Positions 23,967 to 32,468 are shown, counted from the first letter of the stretch. The stretch: 64,000 nucleotides of DNA from DATKJY01 sp964540105 (GCA_964540105.1 CAZILL010000001.1:124001-188000), one strand, 5' to 3'. The notes: generated by a model not told the origin, from the letters alone. Translations and numbers: made by a program.

Positions 23967-24085
23967 GTCAACCCTTTCCCAAGACTCCGGAATTCCGAGC
24001 CTCGATGAGGAGATGTTGACCCAATAATAGAGAGGAAAACCGAGAACGGCCAGCGATTATGCCAACCGGTGATGCTCAAGGGCGA

Positions 24086-25489
24086 CTATTCCAACAACGC
24101 CTGCTCGAAGGTAACAGCTCCGAGGACCGAATCAACGTAGAAGTATCCTTCAGCTCGAAAGGGTGCATAGAGAAGTGAGATTTCGACAGGCTGCAAAGGG
24201 GTGAATTCCCCGGCGAGTGACTCCTGGCTCATCGATTCACGACTCGCGATCACTTCGACCATGCGCAGCGCTTCTGCGGGTGTGAGCGTGACTGGCGCGA
24301 AGCGGGAATCCATTGTATCGAGTGGGTCCCAGGCGAGACGGGAGGCGGCGGTGGTCATGCGGCAGCACAGGCGGAACATCGCCTCAACATGGGTCACGCG
24401 GATTCCCGGAATCAGGATGCTATCCAATTCCTGGAGGCCGCTGAACAGCTTGGTCAGTCGAGGAGCATCATTCTTCGCCACCCGGATTGACCAGAACGGT
24501 ATCAGTCGGTCGCTGGGATTCGGCGGAGTCTTCGCAATCGTGATCCCCGACGACAAGAACGGGTTCTCCACGAGCATGGCCACATGAGCGCAATTGTGGC
24601 ACGTATACACGCAGGATTGCGTCACCGGCAGATCGACGCCGCAGTTGGCGCAGCGGTGCAGACCTACGCTCAGGCTGCCGAAAGCAACCTCCTCAGTCTC
24701 GGACGATGATGCAGCGGCTGCCGCCACGAGGTTCGAGCTTCCGACAACCTTTCCGGTTAGTCCGTCCGACACGAATCGCCTGCAGCGTCCGCTCGAAATT
24801 GTTTCAGAGAGAATATACGGGAAGTAGATAACGGTTCCCTCGGGGCGAAACAGGCGCGTCTGATTGCGTCGATCCAAAGCGGCGTCAAGCGAGTTTACAC
24901 CCGAGAGCATTCGGGCCGCGTCGCGCGAGGCCGACGTAAACGGCAGGGTCACCGGCACACAGCTGGCGTCGGCGGTGACATTCTCCCGCGCAAACGGCAC
25001 CATGCGAATATACTCCGCGCGTATCCCAAGCGAATACGGGATCTCTTCTGATTTGTAGCCGGCGGCTACGGTTGATGAGAACGGAGTCAGGTTCGTGGAG
25101 CGAAACTCGCGTTCCTCTTCGGGTTGTTCTGTCTGATATTCATTCTCTTCCGTTGCGACAGTATACGATGCGATCCGTACTTTCAGGGCGACGGCGTCGA
25201 CCTTCCAGTATGGATAGAAGAGCAGCTTGGTGAACAACTGCGAGGATGGCAGCGGCAGCTCGTTCTCCTTGCAGTAAAGATCGATCAGGAACCGCACTTC
25301 GTGAATTGGTCTCGTACACGGAACGAGAAATGCAGGGGGCTGATCCGGCATAATGACACGCAACGCCGAGCCGCAATGCGAACAAGCGAGCACAAAGAAG
25401 TTGTTCTCGAGCGCCAGATCACCGCCGCATCCCGGGCAGGAGACCCCAATGAAGAAGCCGCTCTTAGCTTTGCGGGTCGCCGTGATCAT
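24086..25489 (-). CDS. Zinc-ribbon protein of unknown function, partner of the SPFH protein
   Basis: 467 aa. Two zinc ribbons are visible: CPGCGG...ACSHCGS at about residues 19-40 and CANCGVDL...TCHNCAH at about residues 280-300. Between and after them are two related beta-rich modules, seen in phrases such as FTKLLFYPYWKVDAVALK and DRLIPFWSIRV. I do not recognise a named family. There is no signal peptide or membrane segment. The ATG at 25489 lies inside the end of the upstream SPFH gene (26-bp overlap), so the pair is translationally coupled and probably forms a complex. Confidence 0.7.
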   Translation of the reverse strand: MITATRKAKSGFFIGVSCPGCGGDLALENNFFVLACSHCGSALRVIMPDQPPAFLVPCTRPIHEVRFLIDLYCKENELPLPSSQLFTKLLFYPYWKVDAVALKVRIASYTVATEENEYQTEQPEEEREFRSTNLTPFSSTVAAGYKSEEIPYSLGIRAEYIRMVPFARENVTADASCVPVTLPFTSASRDAARMLSGVNSLDAALDRRNQTRLFRPEGTVIYFPYILSETISSGRCRRFVSDGLTGKVVGSSNLVAAAAASSSETEEVAFGSLSVGLHRCANCGVDLPVTQSCVYTCHNCAHVAMLVENPFLSSGITIAKTPPNPSDRLIPFWSIRVAKNDAPRLTKLFSGLQELDSILIPGIRVTHVEAMFRLCCRMTTAASRLAWDPLDTMDSRFAPVTLTPAEALRMVEVIASRESMSQESLAGEFTPLQPVEISLLYAPFRAEGYFYVDSVLGAVTFEQALLE

Positions 25490-26594
25490 CAAGCGCCTTG
25501 CCGCACGAACCGCAGTACTTCGAACCCGGGACTACCTCCAGCGAGCAGTGCGGACAGAGTGTCTTACTGTCCAGCTTGTACCCGCAATAGAGGCAGTAGC
25601 TGGCCTCGGTGGGAAGTTCCTTATGACAGGTAGGACAGAGATTCTGTACGGTCATGGCGTATCCGCAGCGGCAGCAGTAGCGCGACTGCTCCGGTGTGTC
25701 CGTGTGACATTTGGGGCAGGTAACGGTCGGGATCGACTCCCGCTTGAGATCCACCTGCTCAGGCGAGAAAACTTTCGACAGCAACCCAGGGACCATCACG
25801 CCAACGCCTGCCCCCATCGCCATGCCGGAGCCGGCCGCGGCAGGGCCGCTGGTTCCGAGTCCTTTGGCGATCTCGAATTTCAGGAATTTGTCCAGATCAC
25901 CGATCGCCTCCATGCCGGAGCGACGGTCGATCATGGCGCCGACTTCTTCCGGTGGGGTGATTGAATTGATGTAGAAATCGACCAATGCCAGGCCGTACTT
26001 TTCGAACTCAACCCGCACGATCTCCTTGAACTGCGCAGCCAGCTCGGTGTACTGTTTAGGGAGATTCAGGATCGAGTCGAGCTTTTCTCCCAGAAGATCA
26101 TTCAGGCGCGCGACAATGACATCGCGGAGATACTCATGGATATCCTCGGTCGTGTATTTGGCCTGCCGCCCCACAATCGAGTTCAGAAACAGACTCGGCT
26201 TTTCGACGCGAGTGGTATAGACCCCATGCCCCCGCAGGCGGACCAGCCCGAGTTGGCTATCACGGAAGGTCACGGGATCCCGTGTTCCCCATTTCATGCT
26301 GGTGAAAACGGCGAGATTGACAAAGTAGACTTCTGCTCGAAACGGCGAGGTGAAACCCCACGGCAGCGACAGGAGGCGGGTGACAATCGGCAGGTTGAGG
26401 GAGGTCAGTGTATAGCGACCAGTCGAAAAGAGATCGGCGGCATGGCCGTTCTTGAAAAAGAGCGCCACTTGGCTGTCGCGGACGATCAGCTGAGCTCCAA
26501 GTTTGAAATCCGCGCTCCCTTCGGTCGGGATACGGTGGATGATCTCGTGACTCTCCGGGTCCATCCATTCGATTACTTCCATCAAAACCGACAT
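25464..26594 (-). CDS. SPFH-domain protein with C-terminal zinc ribbons (YdjI/virion core-like)
   Basis: 376 aa. Residues about 1-260 form an SPFH/band-7-like domain without a membrane anchor, similar to Bacillus YdjI and the so-called virion core protein family (phrases KLGAQLIVRDSQVALFFKNG, YTLTSLNLPIVTRLL, EYLRDVIVARLNDLLGEKLDSILNLP split over three helices). An Ala/Gly-rich linker follows. The last 100 residues hold three double-Cys ribbons: CPKCH...CCRCG, CPTCH...CLYCG and CPHCS...CGSCG. Such proteins are linked to membrane stress responses with PspA-like partners, though none is adjacent here. Start ATG follows a strong GGAGGAAA site. Confidence 0.8.
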   Translation of the reverse strand: MSVLMEVIEWMDPESHEIIHRIPTEGSADFKLGAQLIVRDSQVALFFKNGHAADLFSTGRYTLTSLNLPIVTRLLSLPWGFTSPFRAEVYFVNLAVFTSMKWGTRDPVTFRDSQLGLVRLRGHGVYTTRVEKPSLFLNSIVGRQAKYTTEDIHEYLRDVIVARLNDLLGEKLDSILNLPKQYTELAAQFKEIVRVEFEKYGLALVDFYINSITPPEEVGAMIDRRSGMEAIGDLDKFLKFEIAKGLGTSGPAAAGSGMAMGAGVGVMVPGLLSKVFSPEQVDLKRESIPTVTCPKCHTDTPEQSRYCCRCGYAMTVQNLCPTCHKELPTEASYCLYCGYKLDSKTLCPHCSLEVVPGSKYCGSCGKALDDHGDPQS

Positions 26595-26753
26595 CGTTTC
26601 CTCCTTGAAGAATCATCATGAATACTTTAGTTTTCGGCAATCGAGCCGGCTTTCTGAATCAGACGACCGACTTTGTCTCTCTTTGGGAACAAAGCGGCCA
26701 TTTTCTGCCTTTTATTAGAACACATACCGACGAGACCACGAAGGAGACATATC

Positions 26754-27668
26754 ATGAGATTCAATTCAGTCATTGAGGCCATCGGCCGGACGCCGCTGAT
26801 ACGCCTGAATCGGGTCACGACCCCGGGGTCTGCCACAGTCTACGCCAAAATGGAGAGCTACAATCCCTGCGGTTCCGTGAAGGATCGCATCGGAGCGGCC
26901 ATGATCGAGGCTGCCGAACGGGACGGGAAGCTCAAACCGGGCATGACCATTGTCGAACCGACGTCCGGAAACACTGGCATTGCCCTGGCGATGGTTGCTG
27001 CCGCTAAAGGGTACAAATGCCTGTTTACCATGCCGGAGACGATGAGTATAGAGCGTCGCGCCCTGCTAAAACAGTTCGGCGCGGAGCTTGTTCTGACACC
27101 GGGCCCCGAGGGTATGAAGGGAGCGATCCGCAAGGCGCAAGAACTGAGTGAGCAACCGGGATACTTTCAGCCGATGCAATTTGATAACCCCGCCAACCCA
27201 CAGATTCATCGAACCACGACCGGCCGCGAGATCATCGCCGACCTGGGAGAGCTGCATCTCGACGCCTTTGTAGCCGGGGTTGGAACCGGAGGGACGGTAA
27301 GCGGAGCTGGCGATGTCGTCAAAGGGAAGTATGGCTGCCGTGTGTTTGCGGTCGAACCTGACGCTTCCCCGGTTCTTTCGGGTGGTTCCCCTTCGCCGCA
27401 TCCCTTGCAGGGGATCGGTGCCGGATTTGTTCCGGGGAATTATGATCCAAAGGTAGTCGATGAAGTAATTCGCGTGAAGAATGACGACGCGTTTGCGACC
27501 TCTCGTCAGCTGGCTCTGAAGGAAGGAATCCTGTGTGGAATCTCTTCAGGAGCAATTGTCTGGGCGGCGCTGCACGTTGCGGCCCGACTGGGTAAAGGGA
27601 AAGTGGTCGTTACTTTTGTTTGCGATACCGGCGAGCGCTATCTCTCGACGAAACTGTTTACCGAATAA
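26754..27668 (+). CDS. cysK: Cysteine synthase A (O-acetylserine sulfhydrylase)
   Basis: 304 aa fold-type II PLP enzyme that makes cysteine from O-acetylserine and sulfide. The PLP lysine lies in NPCGSVKDRIG (near residue 43), the substrate loop is PTSGNTGIALA (near 70), and the phosphate-binding loop is GVGTGGTVSGAG (near 177). The C-terminal GISSGAIVWAAL is also conserved. Start ATG at 26754 has GGAG eight bases upstream. It is followed by cysE after 36 bp, forming the usual serine-to-cysteine operon. Confidence 0.95.
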   Translation: MRFNSVIEAIGRTPLIRLNRVTTPGSATVYAKMESYNPCGSVKDRIGAAMIEAAERDGKLKPGMTIVEPTSGNTGIALAMVAAAKGYKCLFTMPETMSIERRALLKQFGAELVLTPGPEGMKGAIRKAQELSEQPGYFQPMQFDNPANPQIHRTTTGREIIADLGELHLDAFVAGVGTGGTVSGAGDVVKGKYGCRVFAVEPDASPVLSGGSPSPHPLQGIGAGFVPGNYDPKVVDEVIRVKNDDAFATSRQLALKEGILCGISSGAIVWAALHVAARLGKGKVVVTFVCDTGERYLSTKLFTE

Positions 27669-27704
27669 TTCAGAGATCAGACCGGACGGTCGACATATAG
27701 AACG

Positions 27705-28277
27705 ATGATAGCCCTGTTCGAAGATATCAAAGCGATCTTCCGCAATGACCCGGCAGCCAAGAACATCGAGTTCCTGCTGTATCCTGGGTTCCACGCTATT
27801 ACCTTCCATCGGATCATTCATAGCCTGTGGAAACTGGGTGTTCCGTTCTTCCCAAGGATGCTCTCGCAATTCAACCGCTTCTTCACCGGTCTTGAGATTC
27901 ACCCTGGGGCAACGATCGGTAAAGGGCTCTTCATCGATCACGGAGCCGGTTTGGTTATTGGTGAAACAACCACGATCGGGGATAACTGTGTTCTATTTCA
28001 TAACGTTACGCTGGGAGGGACCGGCAAGCATACCGGTAAGCGTCACCCGACGCTGGGTAATAACGTTCTTATCGGCACAGGAGCGATTCTGCTCGGCCCG
28101 ATTACGGTGGGCAACAATGTCAAGATCGGCGCGAACAGCTTCGTGGTTATGCGGGACATTCCATCCAATTGCACCGTTGGGGGCACACCGGCCCGGATCA
28201 TCAAGCGGAACGATATCCCGTGCGACGAGGAACTTCCCAAGACCGTCCTGAGCCTTCAGGATGTTCAGGCCGCATAG
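27705..28277 (+). CDS. cysE: Serine O-acetyltransferase (EpsC-type short form)
   Basis: 190 aa, a length usual for the short EpsC-type serine acetyltransferases that lack part of the N-terminal helical domain. The N-terminus has LLYPGFHAITFHRIIHSLW, and the left-handed beta-helix starts at GLEIHPGATIGKGLFIDHGAG with the catalytic His158-equivalent in DHG. The hexapeptide repeats continue through TLGGTGKHTGKRHPTLGNNV and IGANSFVVMRDIPSNCTVGGTPA. It acetylates serine to give the CysK substrate. Confidence 0.94.
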   Translation: MIALFEDIKAIFRNDPAAKNIEFLLYPGFHAITFHRIIHSLWKLGVPFFPRMLSQFNRFFTGLEIHPGATIGKGLFIDHGAGLVIGETTTIGDNCVLFHNVTLGGTGKHTGKRHPTLGNNVLIGTGAILLGPITVGNNVKIGANSFVVMRDIPSNCTVGGTPARIIKRNDIPCDEELPKTVLSLQDVQAA

Positions 28278-28321
28278 TCGATTCCCAGCCCATTTCTATT
28301 CCTGATCAACCGACAGTAATG

Positions 28322-28348
28322 ACAGGCCGGTAGAGGATACCGACCTGT
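28322..28348 (+). terminator. Inverted repeat after cysE
   Basis: ACAGG-c-CGGTA / TACCG-a-CCTGT with a five-base loop, 44 bp downstream of the cysE stop. There is no T-run, so it is more likely an mRNA-stabilising or Rho-assisted end than an intrinsic terminator. The following bases up to 28518 show nothing further that I can interpret. Confidence 0.35.
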
Positions 28349-28518
28349 ATGGGAACCGAGTGGAAAGAGAGAGAGTGGGATGTTTTCAGTTGGACCAAGG
28401 ATGCGCGCCAGCGTTAGCCGGGTGTGAGGTCAATGTGAAAAGGGAGTCATTTAGATGAGTTTCGGCGAAGAATGCGAGTTGGTCGCTTTCCCTTGTTCAA
28501 AATTTCAGAAAATAGTAC

Positions 28519-28547
28519 TTGACAACATAGAGAGTAGCATCTATCTT
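28519..28547 (+). promoter_or_regulatory. Promoter of the small RNA candidate
   Basis: A perfect TTGACA -35 (28519-28524), a 17-bp spacer and TATCTT -10 (28542-28547). No open reading frame with a ribosome-binding site follows before the terminator at 28648, so it appears to drive a non-coding transcript. Confidence 0.65.
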
Positions 28548-28553
28548 ACTCGT

Positions 28554-28680
28554 GAAAGCTCCGGATTGATAAAGTACGGTTCGCTCCACGGCGCTGTGTT
28601 GAGCGATAGAGGAGCTTTCCGAAAGTGATCGACTTTCGTGGTTACCAGCACCCCCGGCTGTCCCGGGGGTGCCGTTTTGT
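28554..28680 (+). ncRNA. Candidate structured small RNA, about 125 nt
   Basis: This stretch begins 6 bp after a strong promoter and ends at a strong terminator. A 9-bp stem GAAAGCTCC (28554-28562) / GGAGCTTTC (28611-28619) closes a large internal domain. A second hairpin CGAAAGT/ACTTTCG (28620-28638, loop GATCG) stacks directly on it, and the terminator hairpin follows after nine bases. The convergent neighbour begins its stop 8 bp further on, so the RNA belongs to no downstream gene. I do not recognise it as 6S, SRP, RNase P, tmRNA or a known riboswitch. A trans-acting regulator or an autonomous leader-like RNA are both possible. Confidence 0.55.
28648..28680 (+). terminator. Rho-independent terminator
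   Basis: A perfect 10-bp stem GCACCCCCGG/CCGGGGGTGC (28648-28672) with loop CTGTC is followed by CGTTTTGTT. It closes the small RNA on the plus strand. The T-tract is less suited for the convergent DUF899 gene. Confidence 0.8.
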
Positions 28681-28688
28681 TGGGGACT

Positions 28689-29273
28689 TCAGTACTTGTA
28701 TTGTGGCTCCCAGCCGTTCGGACCATCGGGGAGCAGATCCAGAAAGGACCAGACCGCGCAGAAGTCATCGCCGGGACCGAAGTAAGTCGAGGCCGCCTGA
28801 TAGATCTTACCTGCTCCGTCCCTCGTAAACGCGGAAACTCCGGGCCAGGGGCTCTGTTTCTCTGATTCAAACCCCATGTCCTTAAAGAAGGTTGTCGCGT
28901 GACTTGAGAACATCCGGAACTTCCAGCCGCGCCCGGAGGCAAACTGGGCCTGGACGGTGTACTCGTCGGGTGAAACCACCACAAACGGCACGCGATTCTC
29001 CATGTGGTGATAGACACCATTGAATCCGTCGGCCCAGAGCGTACAATATCGGCAGCCCTTCCCCATGTTGTGGACCACAATCAGTTCCTGTTTCTCGCCA
29101 AAGAGGCTCGATAACATGACCTCCGAGCCGTCGTGCCTCTTGAACGTATAGTCATGGATTTCTCTCTTCGGAGCGCGACGGCGCAGCTCGACCAGCTCCT
29201 TCTTCTTCTCCACCAGTTCCTCTTCGACTTTCAGGATCTGTTCGCTGAGAACATTCAACGGTTTCTCCGACAT
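28689..29273 (-). CDS. DUF899 family (thioredoxin-like) protein
   Basis: 194 aa. It begins with a charged coiled-coil-like helix (EQILKVEEELVEKKKELVELRRR) and continues with the DUF899 core: SSLFGEKQELIVVHNMGKGCRYCTLWADGFNG split at residues about 55-87, where GCRYC is a CxxC-like thioredoxin-fold site. PFVVVSPDEY, RGWKFRMFSS and the C-terminal tail DGPNGWEPQYKY are also characteristic. The biochemical role is unknown, possibly redox. Start ATG has GGAAGGAG upstream. No operon partner on its strand. Confidence 0.82.
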   Translation of the reverse strand: MSEKPLNVLSEQILKVEEELVEKKKELVELRRRAPKREIHDYTFKRHDGSEVMLSSLFGEKQELIVVHNMGKGCRYCTLWADGFNGVYHHMENRVPFVVVSPDEYTVQAQFASGRGWKFRMFSSHATTFFKDMGFESEKQSPWPGVSAFTRDGAGKIYQAASTYFGPGDDFCAVWSFLDLLPDGPNGWEPQYKY

Positions 29274-29540
29274 ATCTAACTCCTTCCGTTAGCGCGCTTA
29301 CGATAGTTGATGTGCATTCTGTTTTCCGATCCGCATCGACAAGTTGAGGACAGAATCAGTCCGTCTTGTGGCAAAATACGCGCGTCCCTGATTCCATGCA
29401 AGTGAGCTTGCGGGCGAGTTGAGGTAGGGGGGAGTGTCGGATCAGTTGTTTCACAACTGAACGATAGCGCTTGACAAGCCGATATCATGGAGAGAATGTT
29501 TCCCGCGATCGCAGGAAGATGGTCGCTAACCAAGGAGGTT

Positions 29541-29744
29541 ATGGTGAAGGAACAGATAGGTGAAACTGCCGGGAGGATCTGGCTTCGATTGAAAAAAGGG
29601 GAGGAGATCAGCGTGGCCCAACTACCGAAAACCCTGGATGAAAAAGAAACAGTTGTGTATCAGGCTCTCGGGTGGCTGGCTCGCGAAGGAAAGGTAAAGT
29701 ACAGAACCGAGAAGAATCGAACCTTTGTTTCGATCGCCGAATAG
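29541..29744 (+). CDS. Small winged-helix protein (DUF2582-like)
   Basis: 67 aa from the ATG at 29541, which has a perfect GGAGG six bases upstream; an upstream ATG (29487) lacks one. The fold elements are IGETAGRIWLRLKKGEEISVAQ (helices 1-2), KTLDEKETVVYQALGWLAREGK (recognition helix) and a beta wing KVKYRTEKNRTFVSI. This matches the DUF2582 winged-helix family, small DNA-binding-like proteins of unknown regulon found mostly in anaerobes. It is a single gene between the DUF899 and SET genes. Confidence 0.75.
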   Translation: MVKEQIGETAGRIWLRLKKGEEISVAQLPKTLDEKETVVYQALGWLAREGKVKYRTEKNRTFVSIAE

Positions 29745-29817
29745 GCTTTCGGTGCAACAGCATTACCTGTTGTAAACAGGGAACGTCGCTTCGCTCATTC
29801 GCTGGGAGGTTTCGAGG

Positions 29818-30303
29818 CTACGCGGCTCGTTTCCTGCGTTTCCTCGTCGGAAGCTTGAGGATGGTCTCGCGGCAACTTTCGGTACCGCAGCAACAGGCAT
29901 AAAACTCTTTCAGAGCTTTGGTAACTCGCCCACTAACCTCGAACGAGTAATCATAGGACAATTCTTCTCCCGCCAGAATCGTTCGTCGGGCCTCTATGAA
30001 AATACGGCCGTCGTGGTCGACTGCTTCGCAATTAGGATCACAAGAATGATTGATGAAGCGGGAGTCGTTTCCGAAACGACCGCCGTCGATCGTATTATTC
30101 TCACCGACGCCGAATAGGAAAGTGTGGTGGGATGTCATTTCATTCTCCGGGTAGCGGCGATTCTCTTCAAAGGAGGTGATCCGCTCCCCGACATATTCTA
30201 TGATTCGGGTTCCCTTGCGGATTCGGCGGGTGGCAAAGACCCCGCGTCCTTGGATCTTCGATCGTCTTACTCGTATGGGCAATTCGTTAGTCTGAAGTCT
30301 CAT
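29818..30303 (-). CDS. SET-domain protein-lysine methyltransferase
   Basis: 161 aa, essentially a bare SET domain. Motifs in order: GRGVFATRRIRKGTRIIEYVGE (SAM-binding, residues 19-40), RFINHSCDPNCEA (residues 82-94, the pseudoknot NHSC), GEELSYDYSFE (residues 112-122, catalytic Tyr) and a post-SET-like ACCCGTESCR near residue 140, whose cysteines could bind zinc. SET enzymes methylate lysines in proteins; in bacteria targets may be ribosomal or nucleoid proteins. The C-terminal KLPTRKRRKRAA is strongly basic and could bind nucleic acid. A promoter lies 85 bp upstream. Confidence 0.88.
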   Translation of the reverse strand: MRLQTNELPIRVRRSKIQGRGVFATRRIRKGTRIIEYVGERITSFEENRRYPENEMTSHHTFLFGVGENNTIDGGRFGNDSRFINHSCDPNCEAVDHDGRIFIEARRTILAGEELSYDYSFEVSGRVTKALKEFYACCCGTESCRETILKLPTRKRRKRAA

Positions 30304-30387
30304 GGTCGTCTCAGCGTCTCCAGCGTTCAGGTAAGTACTTCTCAGCAGAGGGCCGAATGATTCGGCTCAGCCGGTATTTGTGAAACA

Positions 30388-30415
30388 AGTATAGCAGAAA
30401 TTCCGGTTTTGTAAA
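30388..30415 (-). promoter_or_regulatory. Promoter of the SET-domain gene
   Basis: On the minus strand TTTACA (30410-30415), a 16-bp spacer and TATACT (30388-30393), giving a leader of roughly 80 nt before the SET start codon. Confidence 0.55.
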
Positions 30416-30485
30416 GGGGTTTTTATGGATCAATGTAGTATTTTGCGGGCTGGGCATCGCCGGGACACTACGCTGACTCTGCATT

Positions 30486-31760
30486 TCAGAACTTGCTGAT
30501 GACCATCTCTTTCGTCGGGAGTCCAAGTCGTTGCATCGCTTCGAGGAAATGCCCAAGGGTCGACACATACTGATCAGAGCGTTGGGCGATATCATCTCGA
30601 ATTGTCGGCGCCAGGTTCGAGTAGAAATATTCGGGGGACAGAGTCGATACTTTCAGTATTCTGCCCGGCTTCCGGCAACAGACGCTAAACCTGCCTGCGG
30701 TCAGAACCGGCTCTCCCGGGAAGAGAAAGGTCTCGTTGGCGACCGGTTGACCCTCCTGCGGCACATGGCCGAATCGAATCTTGCCCGACATCCCGACCGC
30801 GAAGAAGTACTCCCCAAGTTCAAGTGAATCAGCCGTCGACCGCGACAAGGTTTGCAGCGAACGCCAAGGTTCCGCCTTCTCACAAAAAGCCTGAATCTGT
30901 CGCTGAAACAGCGCTCCGCCCTTATTCGTGAAGGCGATCCGAGGGGCATCGGCGATGAACTTATCAAGGAGCGGCCCCGTCGGAACGAAGCCGCTCATGT
31001 GTCGCGCGAAGTCAACCTTCAGGACTCGGTTGCTGTCAAGCAAAGCTTGAAACGACTCTGGGTCATCAATGATTTCAAGCGGAGCCGGAGAAAACGGATC
31101 GCTGTCGTCGGAAACATCGAAGTCGACGGCCCGCGGAGCCGGGAAGTCATTCTGTCGCGTATCCAAGTGGTGAAAGTAGTTTGACAGAGCCAGACTGTAC
31201 TGCTTGAGTCCGGGGCGTTGCTCGCTGTCGGTGCGTTTCAAGAGCGCTCCGCGCGCCCAAACCAGCCAGCGCGTCTGCTGAACAGTCTGCAGTACAACGA
31301 CCTTCTCCAGCTTGTTGAATAGACCGCTGACGATCACGCCGCGAAAGCCGCTCGGGGAGGACCCTTTCGCTTTGTTTATCTGCTCCTTGGTTTTCCTGAC
31401 TCGAAAAAGCTTCGACTCGCGCAGTCGCTCGATCGCAGGTTTCACCGATTCAAGATCGGGGCAAATCACCCGCACCGAGCGAAAGACCCAACGCATCTCT
31501 TCCGCACACGGTGTCGCCGGATCGATCGGACCAGTGACCTGATAGCCGAGCGAGTCCGGCAGAATCTGCTCCAACTGACGCTGAAAGCTCGTGTCCTGAG
31601 CGCGGACAAAGGCCTCAAAGGCGCTTCCTGTGACAGTAAATGGCTCTGCGGCGTGCGAAAGGTGCGGGATGACAGAAAGGAGAATTGTCGAAAGGATCGA
31701 TCGTACCGAAATCGGAAGCAAAATTGAGTTTGCCGGTTGTGGAGTGAGGGAGTCGCGCAT
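30486..31760 (-). CDS. Secreted protein of unknown function
   Basis: 424 aa with a signal peptide ending at about residue 37 (SILSTILLSVIPHLSHAA). I do not recognise a family. The mature part is mixed alpha/beta with segments SYQ-free, Arg-rich stretches such as AIERLRESKLFRVRKTKEQINKAKG, an acidic region DVSDDSDPFSPAPLEIIDDPESFQ, and two Cys residues close together in SVCCRKPG. No repeats, no metal motif. It stands alone, followed 182 bp later by the SET gene on the same strand. Codon use agrees with neighbours, so I consider it a real periplasmic or surface protein. Confidence 0.6.
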   Translation of the reverse strand: MRDSLTPQPANSILLPISVRSILSTILLSVIPHLSHAAEPFTVTGSAFEAFVRAQDTSFQRQLEQILPDSLGYQVTGPIDPATPCAEEMRWVFRSVRVICPDLESVKPAIERLRESKLFRVRKTKEQINKAKGSSPSGFRGVIVSGLFNKLEKVVVLQTVQQTRWLVWARGALLKRTDSEQRPGLKQYSLALSNYFHHLDTRQNDFPAPRAVDFDVSDDSDPFSPAPLEIIDDPESFQALLDSNRVLKVDFARHMSGFVPTGPLLDKFIADAPRIAFTNKGGALFQRQIQAFCEKAEPWRSLQTLSRSTADSLELGEYFFAVGMSGKIRFGHVPQEGQPVANETFLFPGEPVLTAGRFSVCCRKPGRILKVSTLSPEYFYSNLAPTIRDDIAQRSDQYVSTLGHFLEAMQRLGLPTKEMVISKF

Positions 31761-31856
31761 ATGGTCAGTATAGCGCGACTCTCATCTTGCGGCAATTCGA
31801 AAGAAGGAGCCGATCGATCGGCTCAGGAGCGGCGGGGCAGGGGCCGAAGTCGTCGG

Positions 31857-32360
31857 CTACAGCTCGGGAGGATTCATCCCCATGCCGGCCCACTCTTCCT
31901 TCGCCGGTCCGTAGACCCCGGGGACTTTGAGGCCAGCCTGACGCATGAGCACGGTCATCTGTCCACGATGATGCACCTCGTGGCGGATCAGGATGCCGAG
32001 CATGAGCCCACGCTTCCACATCATACCATAAAAATTATCCTCAATCTGAAGATCGCTATCCTTCCACTTCTTTGTGATCTCAGCCAGCAGTTCGTCGGAC
32101 ACCGCGCGATAGACCCGGGCTATCTCCGACGCGCTCTTCGGCATCGGCTCATGTTCGCCGACTCCCGTGACGTTCAGCCCCGCCATCTTCGGCATCTCGG
32201 CGTAGGTGACCACGATGTGCCAGGCCATCCGCCCAAGGGTGCGATGATCTTTGGCGACCGACTGTGTGAGCGAGGCGTCGGTCAGAGCTTCGAAGAGCTT
32301 GTGTGTCTGATTCGTTTCGTTCCTGTACACGAATTCAAAATCCTCGATTGAGGCAAACAT
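31857..32360 (-). CDS. DinB-family protein
   Basis: 167 aa four-helix-bundle protein of the DinB/YfiT-like superfamily. The three metal-ligand histidines fit the helix positions: RMAWHIVVTYAEMP (His near residue 48) and IRHEVHHRGQMTVLMRQAG (two His near residues 126-130), the latter being the most recognisable DinB motif. Members include bacillithiol and mycothiol transferases, but many are uncharacterised; no thiol-pathway gene is nearby. The frame ends in PAKEEWAGMGMNPPEL, also common in this family. Confidence 0.85.
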   Translation of the reverse strand: MFASIEDFEFVYRNETNQTHKLFEALTDASLTQSVAKDHRTLGRMAWHIVVTYAEMPKMAGLNVTGVGEHEPMPKSASEIARVYRAVSDELLAEITKKWKDSDLQIEDNFYGMMWKRGLMLGILIRHEVHHRGQMTVLMRQAGLKVPGVYGPAKEEWAGMGMNPPEL

Positions 32361-32468
32361 GGAATCACTCCGTTTCGGAAATTAGTTCATTGTAAACAGC
32401 GCCATAATACGCAGGCCTCGGCCGCCTGACAATCACATTTCGGCATGACCGGCACAAGCAAGGGAGGA

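Noticed and set aside
28541..29080. 179-codon minus-strand frame across the small RNA and DUF899 region
   Set aside because: It is out of frame with the clearly recognisable DUF899 protein and spans a terminator hairpin.
30170..30187. Perfect match to the 16S rRNA 3' end / anti-Shine-Dalgarno region (AAAGGAGGTGATCC on the plus strand)
   Set aside because: It lies inside the SET coding sequence (encoding GERITSFEEN) with no rRNA context on either side, so it is a chance match rather than an rRNA fragment or a ribosome-binding site.
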